This document shows positions 6,804 through 16,581 of a stretch of DNA of 64,000 nucleotides, piece by piece. This DNA comes from Sinorhizobium sp. B11 (lineage in GTDB: Bacteria; Pseudomonadota; Alphaproteobacteria; Rhizobiales; Rhizobiaceae). A model generated the notes under the pieces. That model saw only the letters and a list, made by a program, of their open reading frames with translations, made no database searches and had not been told where the DNA came from. Where the stretch lies: positions 1,116,001 to 1,180,000 of the forward strand of contig CP091034.1 of the NCBI GenBank assembly GCA_039725955.1, read 5' to 3'. The position numbers and the translations under genes are program-made. Within the stretch, counting starts at the first letter, position 1, and the number at the start of each line of letters is the position of its first letter.

Positions 6804-8196
6804 GTCTCTCACCGCACGCGTGCTGCTTCTGACCACGGTCTGGTCGACAGTGGCGCTGGTGGTGATCGGCCTGTTGATCTCGACGCTCTACAGGCGCAGC
6901 GCGGAGCGCGGCTTTCAGGACCTGCTGCGCGCGCAGCTCTACAACGTCATCAATTCCGTCACGATCGGCGATCAGGGCGCGCTGTCAGGCAGTCCGCAGC
7001 TCGGCGACCTGCGTTTCGCCCAGCCGAAGACAGGCTGGTACTGGGTGGTCGAGCCGCTCGGCACCTATACGACCGCGCCACTCGTCTCGCCCTCGCTGGG
7101 GTCTGCGACGATCCCGGTACTCTCTGTCGTCGAAGCACCCTTCGACAAGAACTATGAACGCTACTACCAGGTGACGGACGCTTCCGGGAACAGGGTACAG
7201 GTGGCCGAAACCGAAGTGGTGCTCGACACCGATGGCCGCGCCGCACGCTTCCGCGTGACAGGCAATGTCGATGTCGTGGAAGACGATGTCCGCAATTTCT
7301 CCCATCGTCTCTATCTTGCGCTGGCAGGCTTCGGCGTCGGCAGTCTCATCGTCAACGCTCTCGCCATTCTCTACGGCCTCAAGCCGCTGGATAAGGCGCG
7401 CGCCGCTCTCGAGCGCATCCGCGCCGGTGAAAGCGAGCAGTTGAAGGGTGATTTCCCGCGCGAAATCCTGCCGCTTGCCAATGAGGTCAATGCGCTGATC
7501 GACAGCAACCGCCGCATTGTCGAGCGGGCCCGCATGCAGGTCGGCAATCTCGCCCATTCTCTGAAGACGCCGATTGCCGTGCTGCTCAATGAAGCGCGCG
7601 TGCTGGAGCGCTCGCATGGCGACCTCGTGCGCAATCAGGCCGAGGCCATGCAGGGACAGGTGCAAACCTATCTCAACCGCGCGCGCATCGCCGCCCAACG
7701 CGAATCCGTGCTTGCGCGCACCGATGCCGAACCGGCGCTCGAACGGCTGGTGCGTGTCATGCGTCGCCTGAATGTCGAGACCGAGTTCGAGCTGATCGTC
7801 CAGCCGCCGCATCTCGCCGTCGCCATGGAACAGCAGGACCTCGAGGAGACGGTTGGCAACCTCCTCGAAAACGCCGCCCGTTTCGCCAAGAGCAAGGTGC
7901 GCCTCTCGGCAGTCGAAGCCGGTGACGACGTGAAGGGAACGGAAGCCAGCGCCCGCAAACATTGGGTGGAGCTTGCCGTCGAGGATGACGGTCCGGGGTT
8001 GGAGCCTGACCAGATCCGCGAGGCACTGAAACGCGGCCGGCGCTTGGATGAGAGCAAGCCCGGAACAGGCCTTGGTCTCTCCATCGTCACGGAAATTTCC
8101 AATGAATACCAGGGTCGGCTGGAACTCTCCCGCGGAGAGTGGGGCGGGCTCAAGGCCAAGCTTATCCTGCCGGGTGTGACAAAGGATGTTGCATGA
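6793..8196 (+). CDS. feuQ: FeuQ, sensor histidine kinase
   Basis: 467-residue inner-membrane kinase. One transmembrane helix near residues 12-32, a periplasmic sensor domain (about 33-170), a second helix near 175-195, a short HAMP-like linker, the dimerisation domain with His255 in NLAHSLKTP, and an ATP-binding domain with N-box (LLENAARFAK), DDGPGL and GTGLGLSIV. The H-box is followed by SLKTP, as in PhoQ-like kinases. It partners FeuP, and FeuN is expected to act on its periplasmic part. Start codon overlaps feuP. Confidence 0.9.
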   Translation: MRIKSLTARVLLLTTVWSTVALVVIGLLISTLYRRSAERGFQDLLRAQLYNVINSVTIGDQGALSGSPQLGDLRFAQPKTGWYWVVEPLGTYTTAPLVSPSLGSATIPVLSVVEAPFDKNYERYYQVTDASGNRVQVAETEVVLDTDGRAARFRVTGNVDVVEDDVRNFSHRLYLALAGFGVGSLIVNALAILYGLKPLDKARAALERIRAGESEQLKGDFPREILPLANEVNALIDSNRRIVERARMQVGNLAHSLKTPIAVLLNEARVLERSHGDLVRNQAEAMQGQVQTYLNRARIAAQRESVLARTDAEPALERLVRVMRRLNVETEFELIVQPPHLAVAMEQQDLEETVGNLLENAARFAKSKVRLSAVEAGDDVKGTEASARKHWVELAVEDDGPGLEPDQIREALKRGRRLDESKPGTGLGLSIVTEISNEYQGRLELSRGEWGGLKAKLILPGVTKDVA

Positions 8197-8316
8197 GCAA
8201 CTGCTTGATGTCACAAAGATAGTGGCAAATGTATAGCATGCTTTGCCTTAATGCTGACACGGGGACTCTGCACTTCGATCGGCTGTTATTTCACCCCTGA
8301 TCGTGGTTCGATTGCA

Positions 8317-8742
8317 ATGACTCTACGTTCGCAAGGCATGATCGTTTCTTCCCTTCTCGTCGCCGTTGCGCTCTCTGGCTGCACGACGACGAAGGGCGCC
8401 ACAACGCGCGGTCTCTTCGGCGGCAAGCCCCCGGCTTCCGCTGCTTTCATTTCCGCTTTGCAGGGTGGCATCGTCGGCCGCACCGGTGTGGAACTCAGCG
8501 ACAGCGACAAGCAGCGGGCGCTGGAAGCCGAATATCGCGCCCTGGAAGGAGCCGCCGTCGGCCAGCCGGTCACCTGGACCGGCCGAGACGCCAATGGCAG
8601 CGTCGTGGCCGCAGCGCCCTATCAGGTCGGTTCGCAGAACTGCCGCCAGTACACCCATACGGTCACTGCCGACGGCAAGGATACGCTGGCGCGCGGTGTC
8701 GCCTGTCGCAACGAAAACGGCACCTGGTCGCCGCTCGGTTGA
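8317..8742 (+). CDS. Surface-antigen-like outer-membrane lipoprotein
   Basis: 141-residue protein with a lipoprotein signal: a short basic start, a hydrophobic run and the lipobox LSGC. The mature part resembles the C-terminal region of the 17-kDa (RT0821/Lpp0805-type) surface antigen family, with paired cysteines in SQNCRQYTHTV and GVACRNENG and a terminal WSPLG. The frame is open from 8251; ATG 8317 gives a normal signal length, though its ribosome-binding site is weak. It lies between feuQ and cycH on the same strand; its role is unknown beyond envelope localisation. Confidence 0.75.
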   Translation: MTLRSQGMIVSSLLVAVALSGCTTTKGATTRGLFGGKPPASAAFISALQGGIVGRTGVELSDSDKQRALEAEYRALEGAAVGQPVTWTGRDANGSVVAAAPYQVGSQNCRQYTHTVTADGKDTLARGVACRNENGTWSPLG

Positions 8743-8841
8743 TCTCTTTTTCCCGCTATCCTTGCGGCCAAAAGCCTCAAATCTTCGTCAACACGGCATT
8801 GGCAGTTGGAATGAGGGCGCGCTTCAAGTATTTGGGCCAAT

Positions 8842-9984
8842 ATGCTGTTCTGGATTCTCGTGGCCGTCCTGACGGCGGCCGTTGCCGCCATTCTGCTTTA
8901 CCCTCTTTTGCGTGGAGCAAAGACGGTGGAGGATACGCACGCCGGTGAAGTGGCTGTCTATCGCGATCAGCTTCGCGAACTCGACAGGGATCTCTCGGGC
9001 GGTCTGATCAGCGCCGATGAGGCCGAATATGCGCGCGCCGAAATCGGCCGGCGGCTGATCGCCGTTTCCGGTGCTGCTCCAGCCGAACTGCGCAAGCCCG
9101 CGCGGCATCACCGCTTGACCGAAGCCTTCATCGTGCTGCTCCTGCCCGTCATCGGGCTCTGTCTTTACATGAATACCGGCAGGCCCGACCTGCCGTCGCA
9201 GCCGCTGGAGGCGCGGCTTGCCAATCCCGGCAATGATATGGCCGTCCTCGTCGCCAAGGCGGAACGGCATCTGGCGCAGAACCCTGACGACGGCAAGGGC
9301 TGGGATGTGCTGGCGCCGATCTATTTCAGCACCATGCGCGTTTCCGATGCCGAGACCGCCTATCGCAACGCTATCCGCCTGCTCGGCCCGAGCCCCGCGC
9401 GTCTCGACGGTCTTGCCGAAACGCTGATGGCGGTCTCAGAAGGCGTGGTGACGGAAGATGCGCGCAAGCTGCTCGAACAGTCGCTCTCCCTCGAGCCGAA
9501 CAATCCGCGTGCACGTTTCTACATTGCCCTGAGCATGGAGCAGGCGGGTCAGCCGGAAGAGGCGCGGAGCGCTTTCGAGACATTGGCGAAGCAATCGCCT
9601 GCCGATGCCCCCTGGCTGCCGCTGGTCAACGAGCACATCGCCAAGAATGGCGGTCAGGCGGCAGCACCCGAGGCCCAGCCCGCGGCGCCGGGCGGCCCGA
9701 CTTCCGAGGATGTGGCCGCGGCTGAGACGATGAGTAGCGGCGACCGGCAGCAGATGATCCGCGGCATGGTGGAAAGCCTCGATGCGAAGCTGTCAGCTGA
9801 TCCCAACAATTTCGAGGGCTGGATGCGTCTCGTCCGCTCTTACGCCGTATTGAACGACAAGGATCGCGCTGCAGGCGCCCTGAAGCGCGGGCTTGCAGCC
9901 TTCCCGGCATCAGGCGATGAGGGCAGGCAGCTGCTGGCGCTCGGCAAGGAGCTCGGCATCGCGACGGAGGGATTGAGCGAATGA
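8842..9984 (+). CDS. cycH: CycH (CcmI), apocytochrome c chaperone
   Basis: 380-residue membrane-anchored protein. Two transmembrane helices (about residues 2-20 and 96-112) enclose a cytoplasmic loop that begins with [12 protein letters not shown], the CcmI hallmark. The periplasmic part (120-380) is built of TPR-like helices and holds a Pro/Ala linker near 278-292. In system I cytochrome c maturation CcmI captures apocytochromes and hands them to the CcmF-CcmH lyase. First gene of cycHJKL; its end overlaps cycJ by ATGA. Confidence 0.92.
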   Translation: MLFWILVAVLTAAVAAILLYPLLRGAKTVEDTHAGEVAVYRDQLRELDRDLSGGLISADEAEYARAEIGRRLIAVSGAAPAELRKPARHHRLTEAFIVLLLPVIGLCLYMNTGRPDLPSQPLEARLANPGNDMAVLVAKAERHLAQNPDDGKGWDVLAPIYFSTMRVSDAETAYRNAIRLLGPSPARLDGLAETLMAVSEGVVTEDARKLLEQSLSLEPNNPRARFYIALSMEQAGQPEEARSAFETLAKQSPADAPWLPLVNEHIAKNGGQAAAPEAQPAAPGGPTSEDVAAAETMSSGDRQQMIRGMVESLDAKLSADPNNFEGWMRLVRSYAVLNDKDRAAGALKRGLAAFPASGDEGRQLLALGKELGIATEGLSE

Positions 9985-10493
9985 CGCGCAAGCAGAAACG
10001 CATGGCGGTGATTGCCGGCGGCATGGGCTTCATTGCCGCCGCCGTGCTGCTCGTCATGTTCGCCTTCAGCCAGTCGGTCGCCTATTTTTACATGCCCGGC
10101 GATCTCGCCAGCAACCCGATCGCACCAGGCACCCGCATCCGCCTCGGCGGCCTCGTGGGCGAGGGCAGCGTCATGCGCGGCGAGGGCTCGGTCGTGCGTT
10201 TTGCCGTGACGGATCCGAGCGGTCAGATCGTCAATGTCCGCTACCAGGGCATCCTTCCCGATCTCTTCCGCGAAGGGCAGGGGGTGGTGACCGAGGGCGC
10301 GTTCGAGACAGGCAGCAATGTCTTCACCGCCGATACCGTGCTTGCCAAGCATGACGAGACCTATATGCCCAAGGAAGTCGCCGACAGGCTGAAGGCCCAG
10401 GGCCTCTGGGAAGAGGGCAAGGGGGCCGCACCGCAAGGCGAGGCGGCAAAGGGCCAGGAAGCCCAGGGACAACAGACAAGGGCAACGCCATGA
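9981..10493 (+). CDS. cycJ: CycJ (CcmE), haem chaperone
   Basis: 170-residue periplasmic OB-fold protein anchored by one N-terminal helix after the basic start MTRKQKRM. Haem attaches covalently to the His of the AKHDETYMP motif, here His124, followed by the conserved Tyr. The C-terminal tail is Gly/Gln/Ala-rich. CcmE carries haem from CcmC to CcmF. Its start overlaps the cycH stop and its stop overlaps the cycK start, each by four bases. Confidence 0.95.
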   Translation: MTRKQKRMAVIAGGMGFIAAAVLLVMFAFSQSVAYFYMPGDLASNPIAPGTRIRLGGLVGEGSVMRGEGSVVRFAVTDPSGQIVNVRYQGILPDLFREGQGVVTEGAFETGSNVFTADTVLAKHDETYMPKEVADRLKAQGLWEEGKGAAPQGEAAKGQEAQGQQTRATP

Positions 10494-12487
10494 TCATCGA
10501 GATCGGCCACTATGCGCTGGTTCTGGCGCTCGCAACGGCAATCATCCTGTCGCTCGTGCCCGTCATCGGTGCAAGGCGCGGCGATCAGGCGATGATGGAT
10601 GTGGCGCCGCTCGGCTCGGTCCTGCTCTTTGCCCTCGTTGCCTTCTCCTTCGGCGTGCTGACCTATGCCCATGTGGTTTCCGACTTCTCCGTCCAGAATG
10701 TCTGGGAGAATTCGCATTCGCTGGTGCCGCTGATCTACAAGTACTCCGGCGTCTGGGGCAATCACGAGGGATCGATGATGCTCTGGCTTCTGATTCTGGC
10801 GCTGTTCAGCGCGCTGGTCGCGATCTTCGGCCGCAATCTGCCCGATACGTTGAAGGCCAATGTGCTTTCGGTCCAGGCCTGGATCTCGGTCGCCTTCATC
10901 CTCTTCATCCTGTTGACCTCCAATCCCTTCACCCGCCTCGATCCGGCGCCGGCCGAGGGCAAGGATCTGAACCCGGTGCTGCAGGATATCGGCCTCGCCA
11001 TCCATCCGCCGCTCCTCTATCTCGGTTATGTCGGCTTTTCCGTCTGCTTCTCCTTTGCGGTTGCTGCCCTTCTCGATGGCCGCATCGATGCCGCCTGGGC
11101 GCGCTGGGTGCGGCCCTGGACGCTCGCTGCCTGGACCTTCCTGACGCTCGGCATCGCCATGGGCTCCTACTGGGCCTATTACGAACTCGGCTGGGGCGGC
11201 TGGTGGTTCTGGGATCCGGTGGAGAACGCCTCCTTCATGCCCTGGCTTGCCGGCACCGCACTCCTCCACTCGGCCCTCGTCATGGAAAAGCGGGAAGCGC
11301 TGAAGATCTGGACGGTGCTGCTTGCCATCCTGACCTTCTCGCTGTCGCTGATGGGCACTTTCCTGGTGCGCTCCGGCGTCCTGACCTCGGTCCATGCTTT
11401 CGCGAGCGACCCGAGCCGCGGCGTCTTCATCCTCTGCATTCTGCTGATCTTCATCGGCGGGGCGCTATCGCTTTTTGCCTTCCGTGCTCCGCTTCTGTCG
11501 GCCGGCGGTCTGTTTGCGCCGATCTCGCGTGAGGGCGCGCTCGTCGTCAACAACCTGATCCTGACGGTTGCCTGCGGCACGGTGCTGACGGGTACGCTCT
11601 ATCCGCTGGTGCTGGAGACGCTGACTGGCGACAAGATCTCCGTCGGCCCGCCCTTCTTCAACCTGACATTCGGCCTGCTGATGGCGCCGCTTTTGATCAT
11701 CGTGCCCTTCGGCCCGCTGCTCGCCTGGAAACGCGGCGATCTGCTCGGCGCGTTGCAGCGCCTCTATGTCGTGGCCGGTCTCGCTTTCGTCGCAGCCCTC
11801 GTCTTCTTCTATATCGAACATGGCGGCCCGGTCATGGCAGTGATCGGCCTTGCCGCCGGCCTGTTCCTGATCCTTGGCGCGGCGGCCGACCTCTGGTATC
11901 GCGCCGGCATCGGCAAGGTGAAGGCTGATATCGCCTGGCGCCGTCTGACCGGCCTGCCGCGCTCGGCCTTCGGCGCCGCGCTTGCCCATGCCGGTCTTGG
12001 CGTCACCGTGCTCGGCATCGTCGCCGTGACCACCTTCCAGACCGAACATGTGGTCGAGATGAAGCAGGGCCAGTCGACGGAGGCCGGCGGCTACAGCATT
12101 CTCTTTGACGGCATGCGGCCGGCAACCGGCCCGAACTACACCGAGGATCGCGGCCATTTCTCGATCCGTCGTGGTGGCGCCGAGGTGGCCGATGTCTGGT
12201 CTGCCAAGCGGCTCTACACTGCCCGGCAGATGCCGACGACGGAGGCCGGTATTCTCACGTTCGGCCTCAGCCAGCTCTATGTCTCGCTGGGTGACGCGAC
12301 GAAGGACGGCGGCATCGTCGTGCGCATCTGGTGGAAACCGTTCATCCTCTGCATCTGGGGCGGGGCGCTCATCATGGCCTTCGGCGGCTTCGTCTCGCTG
12401 ACCGACCGGCGCCTGCGCGTCGGGGCTCCGAGCAGGAAGGCAAAGCCAGCAAAACCAGTGGCACCTGCCATGGAGCCGGCGGAATGA
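10490..12487 (+). CDS. cycK: CycK (CcmF), haem lyase subunit
   Basis: 665-residue polytopic inner-membrane protein with more than a dozen transmembrane segments. The haem-handling WWD motif is present ([15 protein letters not shown]), as are conserved periplasmic histidines such as in [12 protein letters not shown] large periplasmic loop (about residues 520-610) precedes the last helix. It catalyses thioether bond formation between haem and apocytochrome c together with CcmH/CycL. Third gene of the operon with ATGA overlaps at both ends; length is normal for the family. Confidence 0.95.
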   Translation: MIIEIGHYALVLALATAIILSLVPVIGARRGDQAMMDVAPLGSVLLFALVAFSFGVLTYAHVVSDFSVQNVWENSHSLVPLIYKYSGVWGNHEGSMMLWLLILALFSALVAIFGRNLPDTLKANVLSVQAWISVAFILFILLTSNPFTRLDPAPAEGKDLNPVLQDIGLAIHPPLLYLGYVGFSVCFSFAVAALLDGRIDAAWARWVRPWTLAAWTFLTLGIAMGSYWAYYELGWGGWWFWDPVENASFMPWLAGTALLHSALVMEKREALKIWTVLLAILTFSLSLMGTFLVRSGVLTSVHAFASDPSRGVFILCILLIFIGGALSLFAFRAPLLSAGGLFAPISREGALVVNNLILTVACGTVLTGTLYPLVLETLTGDKISVGPPFFNLTFGLLMAPLLIIVPFGPLLAWKRGDLLGALQRLYVVAGLAFVAALVFFYIEHGGPVMAVIGLAAGLFLILGAAADLWYRAGIGKVKADIAWRRLTGLPRSAFGAALAHAGLGVTVLGIVAVTTFQTEHVVEMKQGQSTEAGGYSILFDGMRPATGPNYTEDRGHFSIRRGGAEVADVWSAKRLYTARQMPTTEAGILTFGLSQLYVSLGDATKDGGIVVRIWWKPFILCIWGGALIMAFGGFVSLTDRRLRVGAPSRKAKPAKPVAPAMEPAE

Positions 12488-12939
12488 TCAGGCGTTTCCT
12501 CCTCGTCCTGACGTTGATCCTGGCGGCCGCACCGGCCTTCGCCGTCAACCCGGACGAGATGCTCTCCGATCCGGCCCTCGAAGCGCGGGCGCGAACATTG
12601 TCGGCCGAACTGCGCTGCATGGTCTGCCAGAACCAGTCGATCGACGATTCCAATGCCGACCTCGCCAAGGATCTGCGCCTGCTGGTGCGCGAGCGCATTA
12701 CCGATGGCGACAGCGACGAGCAGGTGCTGAACTACATCGTCTCGCGCTACGGGGAATTCGTCCTGCTGAAGCCGCGCTTCAGTCTGCGCACGCTGTTGCT
12801 CTGGGGCGCCCCGGTGCTGCTGATCCTTGCCGGCGGGGTTTCGCTCATCGTCTTTGCCCGCAAGCGGGCTGGAAAGCCAACTGGCAGCAAGCTGACGGCA
12901 GAAGAGCAGGCAAGGCTTGCCGAATTGCTTGAAAAATAG
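12484..12939 (+). CDS. cycL: CycL (CcmH), thiol-reducing subunit of haem lyase
   Basis: 151-residue periplasmic protein: signal peptide (about residues 1-20), a three-helix domain with the redox motif [10 protein letters not shown] (Cys45 and Cys48), then one transmembrane helix near 100-122 and a short cytoplasmic tail. It reduces or holds the CXXCH cysteines of apocytochromes for haem ligation. ATG 12484 overlaps the cycK stop; the longer upstream frame is ignored for that reason. Last gene of cycHJKL; the next gene is on the opposite strand. Confidence 0.95.
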   Translation: MIRRFLLVLTLILAAAPAFAVNPDEMLSDPALEARARTLSAELRCMVCQNQSIDDSNADLAKDLRLLVRERITDGDSDEQVLNYIVSRYGEFVLLKPRFSLRTLLLWGAPVLLILAGGVSLIVFARKRAGKPTGSKLTAEEQARLAELLEK

Positions 12940-12977
12940 CGAACCATCCCGCCGCAGCGGCAGCGGAATGGCGATCC

Positions 12978-13367
12978 TCACGCTTTCCGGTATGGAAACA
13001 GCGCCCTGACCACGGGATCACGCAGCCACGACCCGCCCCACATGAACAGCCCGAGATAGATGCTGAACAATATATGGCTGAAGAGCGGGCTTCCGGCCCG
13101 GATCTGCGTGGCCATCGCGCCGCCGAGCAGCCCCATCATCAGCACCGCGCCGAACACGCTGGTCTGCGGGAGGAGGTAGAGCACGAGGCAGGTAAGCTCG
13201 ATCAGGCCGATCATGAGTACATAGCCATTAGGCCAGCCGAGCGCGGTCATGGTTTCCTCCGCGACCGGCAGGCCCAGAAGCTTGGGTGCGATCGATGCGC
13301 CGAACATGAAGAGTGCAAAAAGCCCGGTCAGCACGCGCCCGGTCCAGATCATGGCCTTCTTGCTCAT
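12978..13367 (-). CDS. DoxX-like small membrane protein
   Basis: 129 residues with four hydrophobic helices, beginning with a GRVLTGLFALFMFGASIAPK-type helix seen in DoxX-like (DUF-type) proteins. The conserved WPNGYV and IGLIELTC segments fit this family. It is the last gene of a four-gene minus-strand operon (ArsR, SRPBCC, VOC, DoxX); its start overlaps the VOC stop by ATGA. The function of DoxX-like proteins in such operons is not established. Confidence 0.8.
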   Translation of the reverse strand: MSKKAMIWTGRVLTGLFALFMFGASIAPKLLGLPVAEETMTALGWPNGYVLMIGLIELTCLVLYLLPQTSVFGAVLMMGLLGGAMATQIRAGSPLFSHILFSIYLGLFMWGGSWLRDPVVRALFPYRKA

Positions 13368-13780
13368 TGCCGGTCCGTCGGGATCGTATTGACCATCCAG
13401 GGCGTGCCGAAGCGATCGGTGAACATCCCGAAGCCCGGCGACCAGAAGGTCGCGTTGAAGGGCATGGTTATCTTGCCGCCTTCAGAGAGTGCGTCGTAGA
13501 CACGCTTCGTTTCCGCCGCATCCTGGCTGTGATAGGTGGCGCTGAAGCCGCCCATGTCCTCTTGATATCCGGGAGGGGCGTCACAGCCCATTAGCGACTG
13601 GTCGCCGACATCGAGCCAGGCATGCATGATCTTGTCCTTGAAGGACGGATCGATCGGCATGTCGCCGGGCGCTTCTGCGAATGTGAACATGCCGTTCAGC
13701 TTGCCGCCGAGCACTTTGGCATAGAATTCGAAGGCCTGACGGCATTCGCCTTTGAAAACGAGATTCGTCACGAGTTTCAT
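13364..13780 (-). CDS. VOC-family (PhnB/3-demethylubiquinone-like) protein
   Basis: 138-residue protein with the paired beta-alpha-beta-beta-beta modules of the vicinal oxygen chelate superfamily: an N-terminal NLVFKGECRQAFEFYAKVLG and a C-terminal WSPGFGMFTDRFGTPWM typical of the PhnB-like group. The open frame runs on upstream through the SRPBCC gene, but that part is out-of-frame noise; ATG 13780 has AGGGAG eight bases upstream. Metal binding or catalysis cannot be judged. It overlaps its neighbours tightly in the operon. Confidence 0.85.
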   Translation of the reverse strand: MKLVTNLVFKGECRQAFEFYAKVLGGKLNGMFTFAEAPGDMPIDPSFKDKIMHAWLDVGDQSLMGCDAPPGYQEDMGGFSATYHSQDAAETKRVYDALSEGGKITMPFNATFWSPGFGMFTDRFGTPWMVNTIPTDRQ

Positions 13781-13785
13781 GGTCA

Positions 13786-14262
13786 TCACTCCCTTTGATT
13801 TCCCTGATTTCCAATCCAGCTTTCCAGCCTGCCGAAGGTGCTTTCCCAGCCATGTCTGTGTCCGGCAAGGCTCTCTTCGGATTTCAGCTCCGCATGGGTG
13901 AAATCCATGCGCGTGCGGCCCTCGGCCAGTTCCTCGAAGATAACGGTCACCAGGGTTATGACCGGCTCGCCGTCCTCGTGCGAATCCTCCCATTGGAAGG
14001 TGAAGGACAGGCGCGAGGGTTCCTCGATTTCCCTGTAGACGCCGCTCTGCCACAGCAGCCGGCCATCCTCGGCGTTTTTCAGGCAAGCCCGATAGGAGCC
14101 GCCCACACGTAGATCCTGCACGACGCTGACCGCCGGCCACTCCACCGGACCAAGCCAGGCGACGACCATTTCCGGCCGGGTCCAGGCGGCCCATAAGAGG
14201 GCGCGGGGTGCATTGAATATCCGCTGCATATGCAATGTGGGGCGCGACAGCTGATCGGCCAT
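13786..14262 (-). CDS. SRPBCC (AHSA1-like) protein
   Basis: 158-residue START-like ligand-binding protein. The beginning (RIFNAPRALLWAAWTRPEMV) and the terminal HRHGWESTFGRLESWI helix are diagnostic of the Aha1-C-terminal/SRPBCC family that accompanies ArsR regulators in many proteobacteria. ATG 14262 is preceded by GGGGAA. Stop and VOC start are a few bases apart. The ligand is unknown. Confidence 0.87.
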   Translation of the reverse strand: MADQLSRPTLHMQRIFNAPRALLWAAWTRPEMVVAWLGPVEWPAVSVVQDLRVGGSYRACLKNAEDGRLLWQSGVYREIEEPSRLSFTFQWEDSHEDGEPVITLVTVIFEELAEGRTRMDFTHAELKSEESLAGHRHGWESTFGRLESWIGNQGNQRE

Positions 14263-14301
14263 GGTATTCCCCTTGTGATGATTGAAAATGCGGGTCGGCG
14301 A

Positions 14302-14649
14302 TCAGTTGCTGGGGCCGCTGTCGTCCGCCTTCTGGATATTTTGCAGGTAGCCATCCAAGCGGTCGAAACTCGATTCCCAGAAGCGCCGGTATTGCTCCAG
14401 CCAGTCGGCGATGCTTTTCATCATGTGCGGTTCGAGCCTGGCCGGTCGCCATTGGGCCTCCTTGCCCCGGCTGATGAGGCCAGCCTTTTCCAGCACCTTT
14501 AGATGCTTGGAGACGGCCGGAAGGCTCATGTCGAAGGGAGCGGCGAGTTCGTTGACCGAAGCCTCGCCTTCGGCCAGCCGTGCGATGATGGCCCGCCGCG
14601 TGGGGTCCGCAAGGGCCGCGAAAGTGGCGCTTAGAGTGTCGGTTTGCAT
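14302..14649 (-). CDS. ArsR-family regulator
   Basis: 115-residue winged-helix protein: ALADPTRRAIIARLAEGEASVNELA and the recognition helix SLPAVSKHLKVLEKAG are typical. There are no cysteines in the DNA-binding helix, so metal sensing of the ArsR/SmtB type is unlikely; ArsR proteins paired with SRPBCC genes usually lack metal sites. ATG 14649 is chosen because upstream codons (to 14757) run through the promoter. It leads the SRPBCC-VOC-DoxX operon and likely represses it through the adjacent repeats. Confidence 0.87.
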   Translation of the reverse strand: MQTDTLSATFAALADPTRRAIIARLAEGEASVNELAAPFDMSLPAVSKHLKVLEKAGLISRGKEAQWRPARLEPHMMKSIADWLEQYRRFWESSFDRLDGYLQNIQKADDSGPSN

Positions 14650-14670
14650 GAAGGGCCTCGTATGTAACTC

Positions 14671-14715
14671 TATGGTTAAATATAGGGTCCAACCTTGATT
14701 GTCAACCGATCGGTT
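14671..14715. promoter_or_regulatory. Candidate ArsR operator region
   Basis: Contains TATGGTTAAATATAG (14671-14685) and the perfect 12-bp palindrome AACCGATCGGTT (14704-14715), which continues into another TTAAATAGAG. The GGTTAAATA element thus occurs twice, 20-65 bases upstream of the arsR start. The 14716-14887 stretch up to degP shows no further clear element. Confidence 0.45.
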
Positions 14716-14887
14716 AAATAGAGAGCCGCGAGTTGACCTTGTCCGACATGCAACCAAAAGAATGTTGGTACATTACGAATTTTTCATGGGCTGGACAGTT
14801 CGTAGTAAGGTGCGGCGTCCTATATCTCGGTCCATCACTGATCCGGCATCGCCGGAAAGAGGGTCTGAAAAAAGAGAAGGAGCTCTT

Positions 14888-16448
14888 ATGCTGAAAAATT
14901 TCCGCGGACGTCCGTCCCTTAAAACGGTGCTTCAGGCATCCACCGTTGCAGGTCTGGCAGCCGCCGTTCTTGCAACCGGTATCCCTGTCGAGATTTCCCG
15001 TTCCTATGCCGAGGCTGTCAATGTCCAGTCTCCCTCGGTTCCGAGCTTCGCCAATGTCGTTGACGCCGTTTCCCCGGCCGTAGTTTCCGTTCGCGTCGAA
15101 AGCCGCGTCAAGCCGGCCTCCGACGATGGTGATGGTTTCTCTTTCGATTTCAACGGCCGCGGCTTTGACGATCTGCCCGACGCCCTGAAGCCGTTCTTCC
15201 GCCAGTTCGGCGAGCAGGGCCACCAGGGCCAGAACCAGCAGCGCCGCTTCGGCCAGCCGGGCGGCCCGGGCCGTCTGCGTCCGGTCGCTCAAGGCTCCGG
15301 CTTCTTCATTAGCGAAGACGGCTATATCGTCACCAACAACCATGTCGTTTCCGATGGCACCGCCTTCGTCGCTGTCATGAACGATGGCACCGAGCTCGAT
15401 GCCAAGCTGATCGGCAAGGACCCGCGCACCGACCTCGCCGTGCTGAAGGTCGATGGCAAGGGCCGCAAATTCACCTACGTGAACTGGGCCGATGACAACA
15501 AGGTCCGTGTCGGTGACTGGGTCGTCGCCGTCGGTAATCCCTTCGGTCTCGGCGGCACGGTCACGGCCGGCATCGTTTCGGCCCGCGGCCGCGATATCGG
15601 CTCCGGCCCCTATGACGATTACCTGCAGGTCGATGCGGCCGTGAACCGCGGTAACTCGGGTGGCCCGACCTTCAACCTCAATGGCCAGGTCGTAGGCATC
15701 AACACCGCGATCTTCTCGCCGTCGGGCGGCAGCGTCGGCATCGCCTTCGCGATCCCGGCTTCTACCGCCAAGGATGTCGTCGCCGACCTGATGAAGGACG
15801 GCACGGTTTCGCGCGGTTACCTCGGCGTGCAGATCCAGCCGGTCACCAAGGATATTGCTGACTTCCCTCGGCCTCTCCGAAGCAAACGGCGCTCTTGTCG
15901 TCTCCGCTCAGGAGGGCACGCCCGGCCAGAAGGCGGGCATGAAGACCGGTGACGTCGTCACCGCCGTCAATGGTGAGCCGGTCAAGGATGCCCGCGATCT
16001 CAGCCGCCGCATCGGTGCGATGACGCCGGGCAGCAAGGTCGAGCTTTCGGTATGGCGTTCCGGCAAGGCCCAGTCCGTAACCGTCGAACTCGGCACGCTG
16101 CCGGCCGATCAGCAGGCTTCCGCTGGTGACGACAACGACCAGCAGGAGCAGGCCCAGCCGCCGGCTTCCGAGAAGGCGCTTGCCGATCTCGGCCTGACGG
16201 TCGGCCCGTCGGATGACGGCAAGGGCCTAGCCATCACCGGCATCGATCCGAATTCGGATGCTGCCGACAAGGGCATCAAGGAAGGCGAAACGATCACCTC
16301 GGTCAACAACCAGGAGGTCTCCAGCGCCGACGATGTCGTCCGCGTCATAAACCAGGCCAAGAAGGACGGCCGCACCCGCGCGCTGTTCCAGATCCAGTCG
16401 AAGGACGGCAGCCGTTTCGTCGCCCTTCCGATCAACGGTCAGGGCTGA
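14888..16448 (+). pseudogene. degP: DegP/HtrA periplasmic serine protease, frameshifted
   Basis: Restored by deleting one base, this is a 519-residue DegP. It has a signal peptide, a trypsin-like domain with catalytic His152 (TNNHVV), Asp182 (DPRTDLAVLKV) and Ser257 (GNSGGP), then two PDZ domains separated by a Gln/Asp-rich linker. The frame breaks at 15863-15867, within GACTTCCCTCGG. The first frame then ends at 15952, and the PDZ1 sequence continues in another frame from about 15866 to 16448. Removing one T (giving DSLGL) or one C repairs it. ATG 14888 follows GAGAAGGAG. As written, only the protease domain plus an aberrant tail would be made. It precedes a two-component pair, the usual rhizobial order. 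Confidence 0.9.
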
Positions 16449-16470
16449 TCTTCCAGCCCCGGAAAGCTGA

Positions 16471-16499
16471 AGCCGCGCAGGAGCAAATGCTGCGCGGCT
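16471..16499 (+). terminator. Terminator hairpin after degP
   Basis: AGCCGCGCAG (16471-16480) and CTGCGCGGCT (16490-16499) form a perfect 10-bp stem followed by CCGTTT, 22 bases after the degP stop. Confidence 0.7.
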
Positions 16500-16581
16500 C
16501 CGTTTCACGAGCCCGCGAATTCTTCACGGCCGCCTAATTCTTCGATTATGCCAAATTCTTCAATTATGAAGGACGCCCGCA

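Noticed and set aside
13781-14692. Long upstream extension of the VOC open frame
   Set aside because: It runs out of frame through the SRPBCC and ArsR genes, both of which have clear family signatures in other frames.
15845-15870. Programmed ribosomal frameshift in degP
   Set aside because: No slippery heptamer or downstream pseudoknot-like structure is evident, and four other genes show the same kind of one-base excess.
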